NCBI GenBank assembly: GCA_963797185.1
Contig: CAWCON010000003.1
Location: 434,001-498,000, forward strand
Direction: 5' to 3'
From: CAWCON01 sp963797185
Lineage (GTDB): Bacteria > Patescibacteriota > Saccharimonadia > Saccharimonadales > UBA4665
Length of the DNA: 64,000 nt
Shown: in pieces, positions 34,404 to 43,056 of the stretch
Numbering within the stretch: the first letter of the stretch is position 1
How the letters are laid out: each line of letters starts with the position of its first letter
Program-made: the position numbers and the translations under genes
Notes under the pieces: generated by a model
Database searches by the model: none
What the model saw: the letters and a program-made list of their open reading frames with translations, nothing else
Told to the model about the DNA's origin: nothing

Positions 34404-34805
34404 TTAATAAATCTTACAAATTAATTCACCACCCACACCCAATTTTTTTGCTTCCTTACCCGTTAACATGCCACGGCTTGTAGAAATGATAACCACTCCG
34501 CGGCCACGCTTTACGATAGGAATATTTTGGGTTCGTGCATATTGTCTTCGACCTGGTTTGCTCAGACGCACCACCTCAGTAATGCGACTATTCTCGCTCT
34601 GAGCATTAATAACAAGAGTGATGGTTTTGTCTATCAATTCACCAGAAACACGGACATCATCAATAAAACCATTCTGTTTCAACAGTTGAGCAATTGATTC
34701 TTTAACTTTCGAATACGGTACCTCTACTTGGGCATGATTAACCTGAACTGCATTTCGAATGCGAGTTAACATGTCTGCTATAGGATCTGTGGATGTTTTA
34801 CTCAT
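34404..34805 (-). CDS. rpsH: 30S ribosomal protein S8
   Basis: 133 aa. DPIADMLTRIRNAVQVNH at the N-terminus and GRGVVIISTSRGMLTGKEAKKLGVGGELI at the C-terminus. S8 is a primary 16S rRNA binder and often a repressor of the spc operon. Confidence 0.97.
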   Translation of the reverse strand: MSKTSTDPIADMLTRIRNAVQVNHAQVEVPYSKVKESIAQLLKQNGFIDDVRVSGELIDKTITLVINAQSENSRITEVVRLSKPGRRQYARTQNIPIVKRGRGVVIISTSRGMLTGKEAKKLGVGGELICKIY

Positions 34806-34815
34806 ATTATATTCC

Positions 34816-35085
34816 TTACCAACTTGACTTTGTTATGCCTGGTATCTCGCCTTTACTAGCATGTTCTCGGAATGAAATTCGACTCAATCCAAATTGACGC
34901 ATATAACCACGAGGGCGGCCCGTTTCAACACAGCGGTTTTTCCATCGCGTTGGTGACGAATTACGAGGCAATGCGGCTAACCCCTCCAAGTCACCAAGAG
35001 ACTTAAGCTCAGTTCTTTTAGCTGCATATTTTAGGATCATCTTTTGGCGCTTCTGGTCGCGAACGATGCTTGATGTTTTAGCCAT
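34816..35085 (-). CDS. rpsN: 30S ribosomal protein S14 (zinc-free form)
   Basis: 89 aa long form with NSSPTRWKNRCVETGRPRGYMRQFG and FREHASKGEIPGI. The CxxC pairs of the short zinc form are absent. It overlaps rplE by one base. Confidence 0.96.
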   Translation of the reverse strand: MAKTSSIVRDQKRQKMILKYAAKRTELKSLGDLEGLAALPRNSSPTRWKNRCVETGRPRGYMRQFGLSRISFREHASKGEIPGITKSSW

Positions 35086-35669
35086 TAGTTTGTCTCTTTC
35101 TGGAATGGCATTCCAAGTTTCTCAAGTAACTTGTGGGCATGCTCTACCTCTTTACATTTAATAACTACTACTACTTGTAGACCATGGGTAGGTGTAGTCT
35201 CCTCAAATGACAACTCAGCAAATACCGCTTGGTCATTAAGACCAAGGCTATAATTACCAGATTTATCAAATGCCGTATTGCTAACACCTCTGAAGTCACG
35301 CAAACGAGGAAGTACGATACTAATTAATCGATCAAGAAATTCATACATACGTGTACCACGCAGAGTAACCTTCAGGCCAATCTTATTACCTTCACGCAAT
35401 TTGAAGCCTGCGATTGATTTCTTGGCAGCTGTTGTAATTGGTTGTTGTCCGCTTATCTTCTTAAGCGTATTAGTTGCAACCTCAATATATTTCTTGTCGT
35501 CCTTAGCTCGTCCTATACCAGTATTTAATACTATCTTTTCAATACGTGGTACTTCATGAATATTGGAAAGCTTCAATTCTTTCTGTAATTCACGTTGAAT
35601 GGTCGTATTATAGGCGACTTCCAGGCGTGCTGAATAGGCGGTTGGCTTTGATTTAGTTGCAGTAGCCAT
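35085..35669 (-). CDS. rplE: 50S ribosomal protein L5
   Basis: 194 aa. LSNIHEVPRIEKIVLNTGIGRA, AGFKLREGNKIGLKVTLRGTRMYEFLDR and the PTHGLQVVVVI end match L5, which binds 5S rRNA. Confidence 0.97.
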   Translation of the reverse strand: MATATKSKPTAYSARLEVAYNTTIQRELQKELKLSNIHEVPRIEKIVLNTGIGRAKDDKKYIEVATNTLKKISGQQPITTAAKKSIAGFKLREGNKIGLKVTLRGTRMYEFLDRLISIVLPRLRDFRGVSNTAFDKSGNYSLGLNDQAVFAELSFEETTPTHGLQVVVVIKCKEVEHAHKLLEKLGMPFQKETN

Positions 35670-36001
35670 TATTTAATTTCCTTTCCGCCAGATTTATAGA
35701 CACGTACCTTAGTGCCATCACTCTTTAACTCATAGCCAATTCGGCTTGGTTTCTTAGTTTCTGGATGCACAATACCGACTTTACTAACCGGAAATGGTTT
35801 TGTCATTTCGATAATGCCGCCTTGCGGATAAGCCTTATTTGGTTTGACATGCTTTTTAATTATATTAATCCCCTCAACCGTGACTTTATTCTCACGTGGG
35901 TGTGTAGCGATAACTTTTCCGACTTTGCCTTTGTACTTACCACTTCTAACAACGACTTTATCATCTTTCTTTAGGCGGATTTTAAATATAGTTTGACTCA
36001 T
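35669..36001 (-). CDS. rplX: 50S ribosomal protein L24
   Basis: 110 aa. The KOW motif DKVVVRSGKYKGKVGKVI and VEGINIIKKHVKPN are present. It overlaps both neighbours by one base. Confidence 0.96.
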   Translation of the reverse strand: MSQTIFKIRLKKDDKVVVRSGKYKGKVGKVIATHPRENKVTVEGINIIKKHVKPNKAYPQGGIIEMTKPFPVSKVGIVHPETKKPSRIGYELKSDGTKVRVYKSGGKEIK

Positions 36002-36369
36002 TATAATACCTCTGGAGCTAAGCTAATAATACGAGCATAGCCTCGTTCTCTAAGTTCTCGTGGAACCGGTCCAAAAATACGTGTTGCTCGTGGTAACTTA
36101 TCGTCACCAATAAGAACAGCGGCATTATCATCAAAGCGAATCGTTGAACCATCTTTACGACGAATCGTATCTCTCGTTCTTACCACAACTGCTTTAACAA
36201 CCGATTTCTTCTTAACATTTCCGTTTGGATTTGCATCTTTTACGGTCGCGACAATTACATCACCAACATAGGCGTAACGACGACGTGTTCCACCCAATAC
36301 TCGTATGCACAAAATTTCTTTAGCACCAGAGTTGTCGCAGACCACTAGTCTAGATTCTTGCTGAATCAT
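36001..36369 (-). CDS. rplN: 50S ribosomal protein L14
   Basis: 122 aa. MIQQESRLVVCDNSGAKEILCIRVLGG and FDDNAAVLIGDDKLPRATRIFGPV are L14 hallmarks. Confidence 0.98.
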   Translation of the reverse strand: MIQQESRLVVCDNSGAKEILCIRVLGGTRRRYAYVGDVIVATVKDANPNGNVKKKSVVKAVVVRTRDTIRRKDGSTIRFDDNAAVLIGDDKLPRATRIFGPVPRELRERGYARIISLAPEVL

Positions 36370-36650
36370 ACAACGTCCTCGTTACCGGTTACTATATCAC
36401 TATCCCTTAGAGTAGGGCTTTCGGTAATCTTATCTAACTTGTGATGTTTTCGAGCACTCATTGGACGAGTCTCCACAATTAATACACTATCACCAGTCTT
36501 GGCTTCGTTCTTCTCATCATGAACTAGGTACCGTTTAGTAGTGGTGTACTGTTTGTGATACAAGGGGTGTGTCTTAGTACTAGACACGACTACTACGATC
36601 GCCTTGTCAACTTTATCGGACACAACAATGCCGTTAAGCGTTTTTGCCAT
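36366..36650 (-). CDS. rpsQ: 30S ribosomal protein S17
   Basis: 94 aa OB-fold: LNGIVVSDKVDKAIVVVV, HPLYHKQYTTTKRYLVHDE and ETRPMSARKHHKLDKI. It overlaps rplN by 4 bases. Confidence 0.97.
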   Translation of the reverse strand: MAKTLNGIVVSDKVDKAIVVVVSSTKTHPLYHKQYTTTKRYLVHDEKNEAKTGDSVLIVETRPMSARKHHKLDKITESPTLRDSDIVTGNEDVV

Positions 36651-36850
36651 CAGACATTCTCCTTTGCTAATTGCTCACTGAGCACGGTTAACATACGTGC
36701 CAAGTCCTTGCGTTTATTACGAACTATTCGAACGTTCTGAGACTCTCCAAGAAGCCTCTGACGCTTTAAGGTCGATATTTCTTCTCGAAGCTTTGTGCTC
36801 TCAACCGTAATTTCGGTCGTAGAAAGCTTACGGATGTCAGTCATTTTCAT
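36650..36850 (-). CDS. rpmC: 50S ribosomal protein L29
   Basis: 66 aa helical hairpin, DIRKLSTTEITVESTKLREE and NVRIVRNKRKDLARMLTVL. It sits between rplP and rpsQ as usual. Confidence 0.94.
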   Translation of the reverse strand: MKMTDIRKLSTTEITVESTKLREEISTLKRQRLLGESQNVRIVRNKRKDLARMLTVLSEQLAKENV

Positions 36851-37264
36851 TTAGACATCCTCCTTAGACAGAAATCTAGTCTTAACAGGCAACTTACGTC
36901 CGGCCAATCTCATGGCTTCACGGGCAACTTCCTCAGTAACTCCCTGCATTTCAAACAAAATTGTCCCGGGACGAACTTTGGCTACAAAAAACTCTGGACT
37001 GCCTTTGCCGCTCCCCATTTTGACATCAAGCGGTTTTCGAGTAACAGGAGTGTGCGGAAAGATTCGAATCCAAATTTTACCACCACGTTTTACATAGCGA
37101 GTCATCGCTTGTCGGGAAGCTTCAATTTGACGAGAAGTAATCCTCTCGTGTCCTTGAGCCTGAAGAGCATATTCGCCATAGGCAATGTAATCACCACTAG
37201 TTGCAACACCATGGATGCGGCCTTTTCGAACCTTTCGGAATTTTGTGCGATTAGGTAACAGCAT
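36851..37264 (-). CDS. rplP: 50S ribosomal protein L16
   Basis: 137 aa. LLPNRTKFRKVRKGRIHG, RKPLDVKMGSGKGSPEFFVAKV and FEMQGVTEEVAREAMRLAGRKLP are typical of this A-site protein. Confidence 0.97.
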   Translation of the reverse strand: MLLPNRTKFRKVRKGRIHGVATSGDYIAYGEYALQAQGHERITSRQIEASRQAMTRYVKRGGKIWIRIFPHTPVTRKPLDVKMGSGKGSPEFFVAKVRPGTILFEMQGVTEEVAREAMRLAGRKLPVKTRFLSKEDV

Positions 37265-37265
37265 T

Positions 37266-37895
37266 TTACACTATCTCTCCCTTGTAAATCCACACCTTAA
37301 CGCCAATGATACCAGCGTTAGTCTTTGAGTCAACTTGGGCAAAATCAATATCTGCTCTAATGGTATGAAGCGGAACACTGCCTTGGACTTCTTTTTCACG
37401 ACGAGACATCTCGGCACCATTTAATCGTCCAGCAACCTGAATCCGAACTCCTTTTGCACCAGCTCGCATAGTAGCCGCTGCTGATGATTTGATAGCCCGA
37501 CGGAATGACATACGACGCTCAAGCTGATGAGCGATGTTCTCTGCTACCAGTTTTGCATATAACTCAGGTTTCTTAACTTCTTCAATATTAACTCTAGTTG
37601 GCACCTTATAAATTTTTTCAACCGCTTCTTTCAACTCTTGTGCCCCTTGTCCACCTCTCCCAATCACAACACCAGCTTTAGCTGTATGGATTGTTACGGT
37701 TACAAGATTTGGAGATCGTTCGATATCAACTTTATTAATAGCTGCCCTTGAACCAAGTTTGTTTTGGATCAATTTTCGGACTTCGAGGTCGTTACGAAGA
37801 AAATCAGCATAAGTTCGTTTACTAGTAAACCACTTACTGCGCCAATCTTTGTTGACCTGGAGCCGCATTGATATTGGATTGACTTTTTGTCCCAT
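37266..37895 (-). CDS. rpsC: 30S ribosomal protein S3
   Basis: 209 aa. GQKVNPISMRLQVNKDWRSKW, a KH domain with GVVIGRGGQGAQELK and the C-terminal GVKVWIYKGEIV. Confidence 0.97.
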   Translation of the reverse strand: MGQKVNPISMRLQVNKDWRSKWFTSKRTYADFLRNDLEVRKLIQNKLGSRAAINKVDIERSPNLVTVTIHTAKAGVVIGRGGQGAQELKEAVEKIYKVPTRVNIEEVKKPELYAKLVAENIAHQLERRMSFRRAIKSSAAATMRAGAKGVRIQVAGRLNGAEMSRREKEVQGSVPLHTIRADIDFAQVDSKTNAGIIGVKVWIYKGEIV

Positions 37896-38275
37896 TACTT
37901 TGTCTCCTTTACTGTCGTGGTAGCCGGTTTCTTGGGTTGACGAATCTCGCCATCAACAACTACTCGGATATGTGAAGTACGATGCATATACGGGTGAGCT
38001 ACCCCTCGTGAGACTGGACGAATCCGCTTGAGTCGTGGTCCTGGCGTAACGTTAATCTCAACTATCCTCAATGTGTCTGGTTTGTAATTATGGTTATAAT
38101 CGGCGTTTGCCCGAGCGCTTTCAATTGTCTTGCGAACCGGTATGGCAACACGACGTGGTGTGTGCTCTAAGATAACTAGCGCATCACTAACGGTGTGTCC
38201 GCGAACCAATGCAGCAACAACACTCACTTTACGTGGGCTCATCGGGACTCCTTTGGCAACTGCTCTAACTGACAT
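37895..38275 (-). CDS. rplV: 50S ribosomal protein L22
   Basis: 126 aa. VPMSPRKVSVVAALVRGHTV, SARANADYNHN and the beta-hairpin with RPVSRGVAHPYMHRTSHI that lines the exit tunnel. Confidence 0.96.
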   Translation of the reverse strand: MSVRAVAKGVPMSPRKVSVVAALVRGHTVSDALVILEHTPRRVAIPVRKTIESARANADYNHNYKPDTLRIVEINVTPGPRLKRIRPVSRGVAHPYMHRTSHIRVVVDGEIRQPKKPATTTVKETK

Positions 38276-38284
38276 ATTTCCTCG

Positions 38285-38569
38285 CTATTCCTCTGATCCT
38301 TGACTTTTTGCTAACTTACCACCATGACTTCGAAACTTACGAGTTGGCGAAAATTCACCAAGTTTATGTCCAACCATATTTTCTGTAACAAATACAGGCA
38401 CATGAACCTTGCCATTATGTACGGCAAACGTTCGACCAACAAACTCTGGAGCAATTGTGCTCGCTCGAGCCCAAGTCTTAATAATAGTTCGGTCGTCGTT
38501 ACCCAAAGCTGCAACCTTTTTGGCGAGCTTGAAATCTATAAATGGTCCTTTTTTCAGTGATCGACTCAT
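38285..38569 (-). CDS. rpsS: 30S ribosomal protein S19
   Basis: 94 aa. MSRSLKKGPFIDFKLAKKV, IKTWARASTIAPEFVGRTFAVHNG and KLGEFSPTRKFRSHGG. Confidence 0.97.
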   Translation of the reverse strand: MSRSLKKGPFIDFKLAKKVAALGNDDRTIIKTWARASTIAPEFVGRTFAVHNGKVHVPVFVTENMVGHKLGEFSPTRKFRSHGGKLAKSQGSEE

Positions 38570-38580
38570 ATCGTTATCTC

Positions 38581-39435
38581 CTATTTCCTCTTCGCCGCAT
38601 GTCGGCTTCTAACAATAAACTTAGTAGTACTCTTACGACGACGAGTCTTGTATCCTAATGTCTTCTGACCCCAAGGTGTCTTAGGAGCTGCACCATGGTT
38701 CTTACCACCACCAATACCGTGCTTTCCACCATCACCACCACCATGAGGGTGATCAACCGCATTCATAACAACACCACGAACTGATGGTCGAATACCGAGA
38801 TGTCGACTGCGACCAGCCTTACCAAGTTTAATATTCTGGTACTGCTCATTACCAACAGCGCCAAGGCTAGCGGTACACTGCAAACTCACCAATCGAACTT
38901 CACCGCTTGGCAAGCGCACCTGGCCATAATCGTTTTCCTTTGCCAGTAACTGAGCACTGTTACCCGCACTACGAACCATTTGCGCCCCTTTTCCTGGTTG
39001 CAATTCGATGGCGTGAATGACACTTCCTACTGGAATTTTCTCAAGCGTCAATCTATTGCCATTTTCGATAGGAGCATCATCACCACTAACGATCTTTTGA
39101 CCAATTTTCATACTGCTAGTAGCAATAATGTAGTGGTACGTACCATCCTCGGTTTTAATCCTCGCGATTCGAGCCGAACGATTCGGGTCGTATTCAATTT
39201 GTTCAATAATTGCCGAGGTTCCTGCAGCAAGATTAAAATTGATCAAACGATAGAAGCTACGAGCACCGCCACCTTTGTGACGAACAGTAATTCTGCCCTG
39301 GTTATTACGACCACTACCACGATTTTTGGTAACCGTCAGTGAACGAAGCGGTTTTCGAGTAGTGATATCGCCCATGTCTTGACCCGTCATGCCGCGCCGG
39401 CCAGGAGAAGTTGGTGCATATACTTTCATAGCCAT
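38581..39435 (-). CDS. rplB: 50S ribosomal protein L2
   Basis: 284 aa. GRNNQGRITVRHKGGGARSFYR, NPNRSARIA and VRGVVMNAVDHPHGGGDG with the peptidyl-transferase-proximal His. Confidence 0.98.
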   Translation of the reverse strand: MAMKVYAPTSPGRRGMTGQDMGDITTRKPLRSLTVTKNRGSGRNNQGRITVRHKGGGARSFYRLINFNLAAGTSAIIEQIEYDPNRSARIARIKTEDGTYHYIIATSSMKIGQKIVSGDDAPIENGNRLTLEKIPVGSVIHAIELQPGKGAQMVRSAGNSAQLLAKENDYGQVRLPSGEVRLVSLQCTASLGAVGNEQYQNIKLGKAGRSRHLGIRPSVRGVVMNAVDHPHGGGDGGKHGIGGGKNHGAAPKTPWGQKTLGYKTRRRKSTTKFIVRSRHAAKRK

Positions 39436-39875
39436 TATGCTTCCTCCTTCTTAGTTCGTCGTCCAAGTCGACGGGTTTTCTTCTCGTCTGTCTTCGCATC
39501 AGCTGCCTGGGATTTCTCTAGAGCTTTTGCAGCCTTGACTTGCGTTTCCTTCTCTTTAGCTTCCTCTTCGGCTACGGCTGCAAAGAATGGAAGGGTATCA
39601 CCCGGCTTTAACTTAACGTAAGCTTTCTTAGTATCAGACTGACGACCACTCTTTGAACGTCGGCCACCTCTAACAACAGTTCGCTTAGCTTTTCCTTTAA
39701 TAGTAGTGACGTTCACTCCTACAACCGTAACGTCAAATTGAGCTGCGACTGCTTGAGCTACCATTGTTTGATTAGCATTACGAGGAATATCAAAGACATA
39801 AACATTGCGTTGCTGGCTAAGGCCATAAGCTTTCTCGCTCATACGCGGTATAAGTAAAAGTGATTTACTATCCAT
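39435..39875 (-). CDS. rplW: 50S ribosomal protein L23 with C-terminal extension
   Basis: 146 aa. IPRMSEKAYGLSQQRNVYVFDIPRNANQ and VVGVNVTTIKGKAKR match L23. About 45 extra residues at the C-terminus are Glu/Lys/Ala-rich. L23 is the docking site for trigger factor (tig at 54475). Confidence 0.95.
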   Translation of the reverse strand: MDSKSLLLIPRMSEKAYGLSQQRNVYVFDIPRNANQTMVAQAVAAQFDVTVVGVNVTTIKGKAKRTVVRGGRRSKSGRQSDTKKAYVKLKPGDTLPFFAAVAEEEAKEKETQVKAAKALEKSQAADAKTDEKKTRRLGRRTKKEEA

Positions 39876-40513
39876 TACTTTTTATCCTCGAGTCTTGTCT
39901 TGATAGCAGTCAGTGAATCAGTGCTCAACACAATCTTGTCGGCATTAATAACATCATACACACTCAAGTATGCCGAACTAACTACCTTAAGATCCGGTAT
40001 ATTACCAGTAGCACGCTTTATTAAGGCATCAACCGTTTCAACAACAAGTAGCACTGAACCATGCGCATCGATTTTATTCATAAAGTCTTGTGTCTTTATT
40101 ACTTTTGCGTCTTTATTATCAAAGCTCTCTATGACAACTATTTTCTTATCATCAGCAGCTACGCTAAGAGCTTGTCGAAGTGCCAGTTTCTTCTGCTTTG
40201 CGGAGAGTTGACGTTGATAGTTTTCGTTACCAGTAGGTCCAAAAACAATACCACCACCACGCCAAATTGGGTTACGGCTTGATCCAAAACGAGCCCGGCC
40301 CGTTCCTTTTTGACGCCATGGCTTCTTGCCACCACCCCTTATCAACCCACGAGTTTTAGTAACTGCAAGATTGCGTCGACCGTTGGCAAGATAAGCAAGA
40401 TAAGCATCCTTCAAAAGTTGATGATTTTCTGGTGCTACGCCAAATACTTCCGTTGGAAGCGATGCTGCTGTGGTTGCCTTGGTGCCAGACTTTGTATACG
40501 TAGGAATAGCCAT
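39875..40513 (-). CDS. rplD: 50S ribosomal protein L4
   Basis: 212 aa. VTKTRGLIRGGGKKPWRQKGTGRARFGSS and GGGIVFGPTGNENY form the tunnel loop. In other bacteria L4 represses the S10 operon. Confidence 0.97.
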   Translation of the reverse strand: MAIPTYTKSGTKATTAASLPTEVFGVAPENHQLLKDAYLAYLANGRRNLAVTKTRGLIRGGGKKPWRQKGTGRARFGSSRNPIWRGGGIVFGPTGNENYQRQLSAKQKKLALRQALSVAADDKKIVVIESFDNKDAKVIKTQDFMNKIDAHGSVLLVVETVDALIKRATGNIPDLKVVSSAYLSVYDVINADKIVLSTDSLTAIKTRLEDKK

Positions 40514-40514
40514 T

Positions 40515-41126
40515 TTATTTACTCTCCAGTAAAACTATGCCACGACGAGGTCCTGGTACGGAACCTTTGACGCCAATCAAGTTTTTATCAATGTCAATTA
40601 ATACAATTGTCAAATTACGAATCGATACGCGCTCATTCCCCATTTGGCCGGCCATTTTCTTGCCTTTGAATATCTTCTGCGGGTACATGGAGCCAATTGA
40701 ACCAACTTCACGGTAACTTCTTCCACCATGAGTCTTGCGACCACGTTTAAAGTTATGTCTCTTAATGGTACCTGCCCAGCCTTTACCTTTGCTGGTGCCA
40801 ACGGCTTTTACTATATTGCCAATTTCAAAAACAGACGCATCAAGCGTCTGTCCTACTTTTAACTCTTCTTCTACTTCATTAATACGAAATTCGCGAACGA
40901 TCTTTGGCTGTATTTTTGATTCCTTGAAATGTCCCATTTGTGGTTTCGTCGGATGCTTCTTTGTCTCAAAACCAAGTTGCAAACTGTTATAACCATCTTT
41001 TTCGACTGTTTTAATCTGAGTTATGACGTTCGGTGATGCTGAAAGCAAAGTTACAGGCTGAAGCGTACCATCTTCACTAATGGTACTAGTCATGCCTACT
41101 TTTCGTGTAATAAGTGATTTCGCCAT
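40515..41126 (-). CDS. rplC: 50S ribosomal protein L3
   Basis: 203 aa. SLITRKVGMTSTISEDG, GTSKGKGWAGTIKRHNFKRG and KMAGQMGNERVSIRNL are typical. A structured leader of 110 bases and a promoter precede it, separating it from rpsJ. Confidence 0.97.
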   Translation of the reverse strand: MAKSLITRKVGMTSTISEDGTLQPVTLLSASPNVITQIKTVEKDGYNSLQLGFETKKHPTKPQMGHFKESKIQPKIVREFRINEVEEELKVGQTLDASVFEIGNIVKAVGTSKGKGWAGTIKRHNFKRGRKTHGGRSYREVGSIGSMYPQKIFKGKKMAGQMGNERVSIRNLTIVLIDIDKNLIGVKGSVPGPRRGIVLLESK

Positions 41127-41276
41127 ATTATTGGATTTCCCGTTGTTTGTTATGACACAAAAATACTTGGCAAAAGACGGTTTCGACTGATGTTATCTGC
41201 CGACCTATCTCGACACCAAGCTGCTTTTGCAACAAACTACCATGACAGATTAACACAAATGATTTGTATCTGTCAA
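41127..41276 (-). promoter_or_regulatory. Promoter and structured leader of the rplC operon
   Basis: TTGACA (41271-41276) with TGT-TAATCT 18 bases on (-10 at 41247-41252) predicts a start near 41241. In the leader GTTTGTTGCAAAAG at its 5' end can pair with CTTTTGC and AACAAAC near the 3' end, the latter next to the GGGAAA ribosome binding site. This may be the site of S10-operon autoregulation, moved downstream of rpsJ. Confidence 0.45.
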
Positions 41277-41327
41277 TGTGTTGTATATTCTACACGACCA
41301 AGATGCTGATTTATCAGCACCATCCAG

Positions 41328-41671
41328 CTACATTTTTATTTCAGCGTCACAGCCAGCTGGTAGACTAAGATTCATCAGCGAATCAATCGTCTTAGGCGTT
41401 GGGTCAAAGATATCGATTAGGCGCTTTGTGAATCCGCATTTCAAACTGTTCACGGCTTTTTTTATAGACATGAGGGCTTTTAACGACCGTGTAAAGGTAC
41501 TCCTATCTGGTAGGAAGTGGAATTGGTCCAGCAATAGAAGCGCCGGTTCTAAGAGCTGTATCAACAATTTGCTTAGCGGATTGATCGATAACTCGATGAT
41601 CATAAGCTTTAAGACGAATTCGGATCCGTTGTTTAGTCTCGGTCTTTCTTCTTTTCTGTAGCTTCTGCCAT
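41328..41671 (-). CDS. rpsJ: 30S ribosomal protein S10 (frameshifts)
   Basis: The start gives MAEATEKKK, then shifts to QRIRIRLKAYDHRVIDQSAKQIVDTALRTGASIAGPIPLPT-type sequence in the frame ending at 41503, then KRLIDIFDPTPKTIDSLMNLSLPAG in the frame ending at 41328. At least three indels (near 41650, 41505-41490 and 41430). The length of about 114 aa is a little over the family norm. Confidence 0.9.
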
Positions 41672-41698
41672 ATGTTTAGACTAAAATTGTACGATTTA

Positions 41699-42884
41699 TT
41701 ATTTAACGATCTTAGTAACGACACCAGCACCAACAGTTCGGCCACCTTCACGAATAGCGAATCGAAGACCTTGCTCCATAGCAATTGGAGCTAGTAATTT
41801 AACCTTAAAGGTAATAGTATCACCTGGCATAACCATTTCTTTGTCAGCTGGTAGTTCAACTTCACCAGTAACATCAGTAGTTCGGAAGTAGAATTGAGGC
41901 TTGTAGCCCTTGAAAAATGGAGTGTGACGTCCACCTTCTTCTTTAGTTAGGATATAAACTTCACTATCGAATTCAGTGTGAGGGGTAATTGTACCTGGCT
42001 TAGCAAGAACTTGGCCACGCTCGATATCTTCGCGCTCAATACCTCGAAGCAAAACACCAACGTTATCGCCAGCTTGACCTTGGTCAAGATTCTTCTTGAA
42101 CATTTCAACACCAGTAACAACACTCTTTCGAGTGTCACGAATACCGACAATTTCAACTTCTTCGTTAACCTTAACGATGCCTTGTTCAACACGACCAGTA
42201 GCAACAGTACCACGTCCCTTAATTGAGAAAACGTCTTCAATTGGCATTAGGAAAGGCTTGTCTAGCTCACGCTTAGGCTCAGGAATGTATTCATCCATAG
42301 CCTTAACAAGTTCCATAATGGCATCTTCAGTTCTCTTTGTCGCCAGCTAGAGCTTTGGTAGCAGAACCCTTAATAATAGGAGCGTTCTCGTCGAAATCGT
42401 TCTTCTTAAGAAGTTCACGAATATCCATCTTCAACTAGTTCAACTAATTCAGGGTCAGCTAGGTCCATCTTGTTCATGAAAACTAGGATATGATGGTACA
42501 CCAACTTGACGAGCAAGTAGAACGTGCTCACGGGTTTGAGGCATAGGACCATCAGCTGCAGAAACAACTAGGATAGCGCCGTCAATTTGAGCAGCACCAG
42601 TAATCATGTTCTTAACGTAGTCAGCGTGTCCTGGCATATCAACGTGAGCGTAGTGACGCTTTTCGCTTCATACTCTTGGTGAGAAGTAGCAATAGTAATA
42701 CCACGTGCTTTTTCTTCAGGAGCATTATCGATCTGATCGTAAGCAATAGCTTTGTTAATTTCACTTGGTAATCGCTTAGCTAAGTACAGACGTAATAGCT
42801 GCTGTTAATGTAGTTTTACCGTGGTCAACGTGTCCCATAGTACCAACGTTAACATGTGGTTTGTTGCGATTGAATATCTGCCAT
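41699..42884 (-). CDS. tuf: Elongation factor Tu (frameshifts)
   Basis: The start is MAD with a GGAGTATACCTAA leader; the frame shifts after about 3 codons into NRNKPHVNVGTMGHVDHGKTTL. Further 1-base insertions or deletions are seen near 42785, 42662, 42490, 42430 and 42345. The 3' frame 41699-42316 is intact (domains II-III, EDVFSIKGRGTVATGRVE). Total length fits about 395 aa. EF-Tu delivers aminoacyl-tRNA. Confidence 0.93.
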
Positions 42885-42959
42885 TTAGGTATACTCCTAT
42901 TACGTTAACTTATATTTTTGCATAAGTTGAATAACCCACTACTGCAGTGTACTGAGTAT

Positions 42960-42989
42960 ATTTTAGCTCACTTTACGAGTGACTGTAAA
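42960..42989 (-). promoter_or_regulatory. Candidate promoter of tuf
   Basis: TTTACA (42984-42989) and TAAAAT (42960-42965) are 18 bases apart on the minus strand, in the gap between fusA and tuf. The leader after it contains the perfect hairpin AACTTAT / ATAAGTT. Confidence 0.4.
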
Positions 42990-43056
42990 GTTAGTATAGC
43001 TCTGAAAAACTTAGGGCTGTCTTGTCAAACTGCTACGATCGGTCTATCGTAACTAT

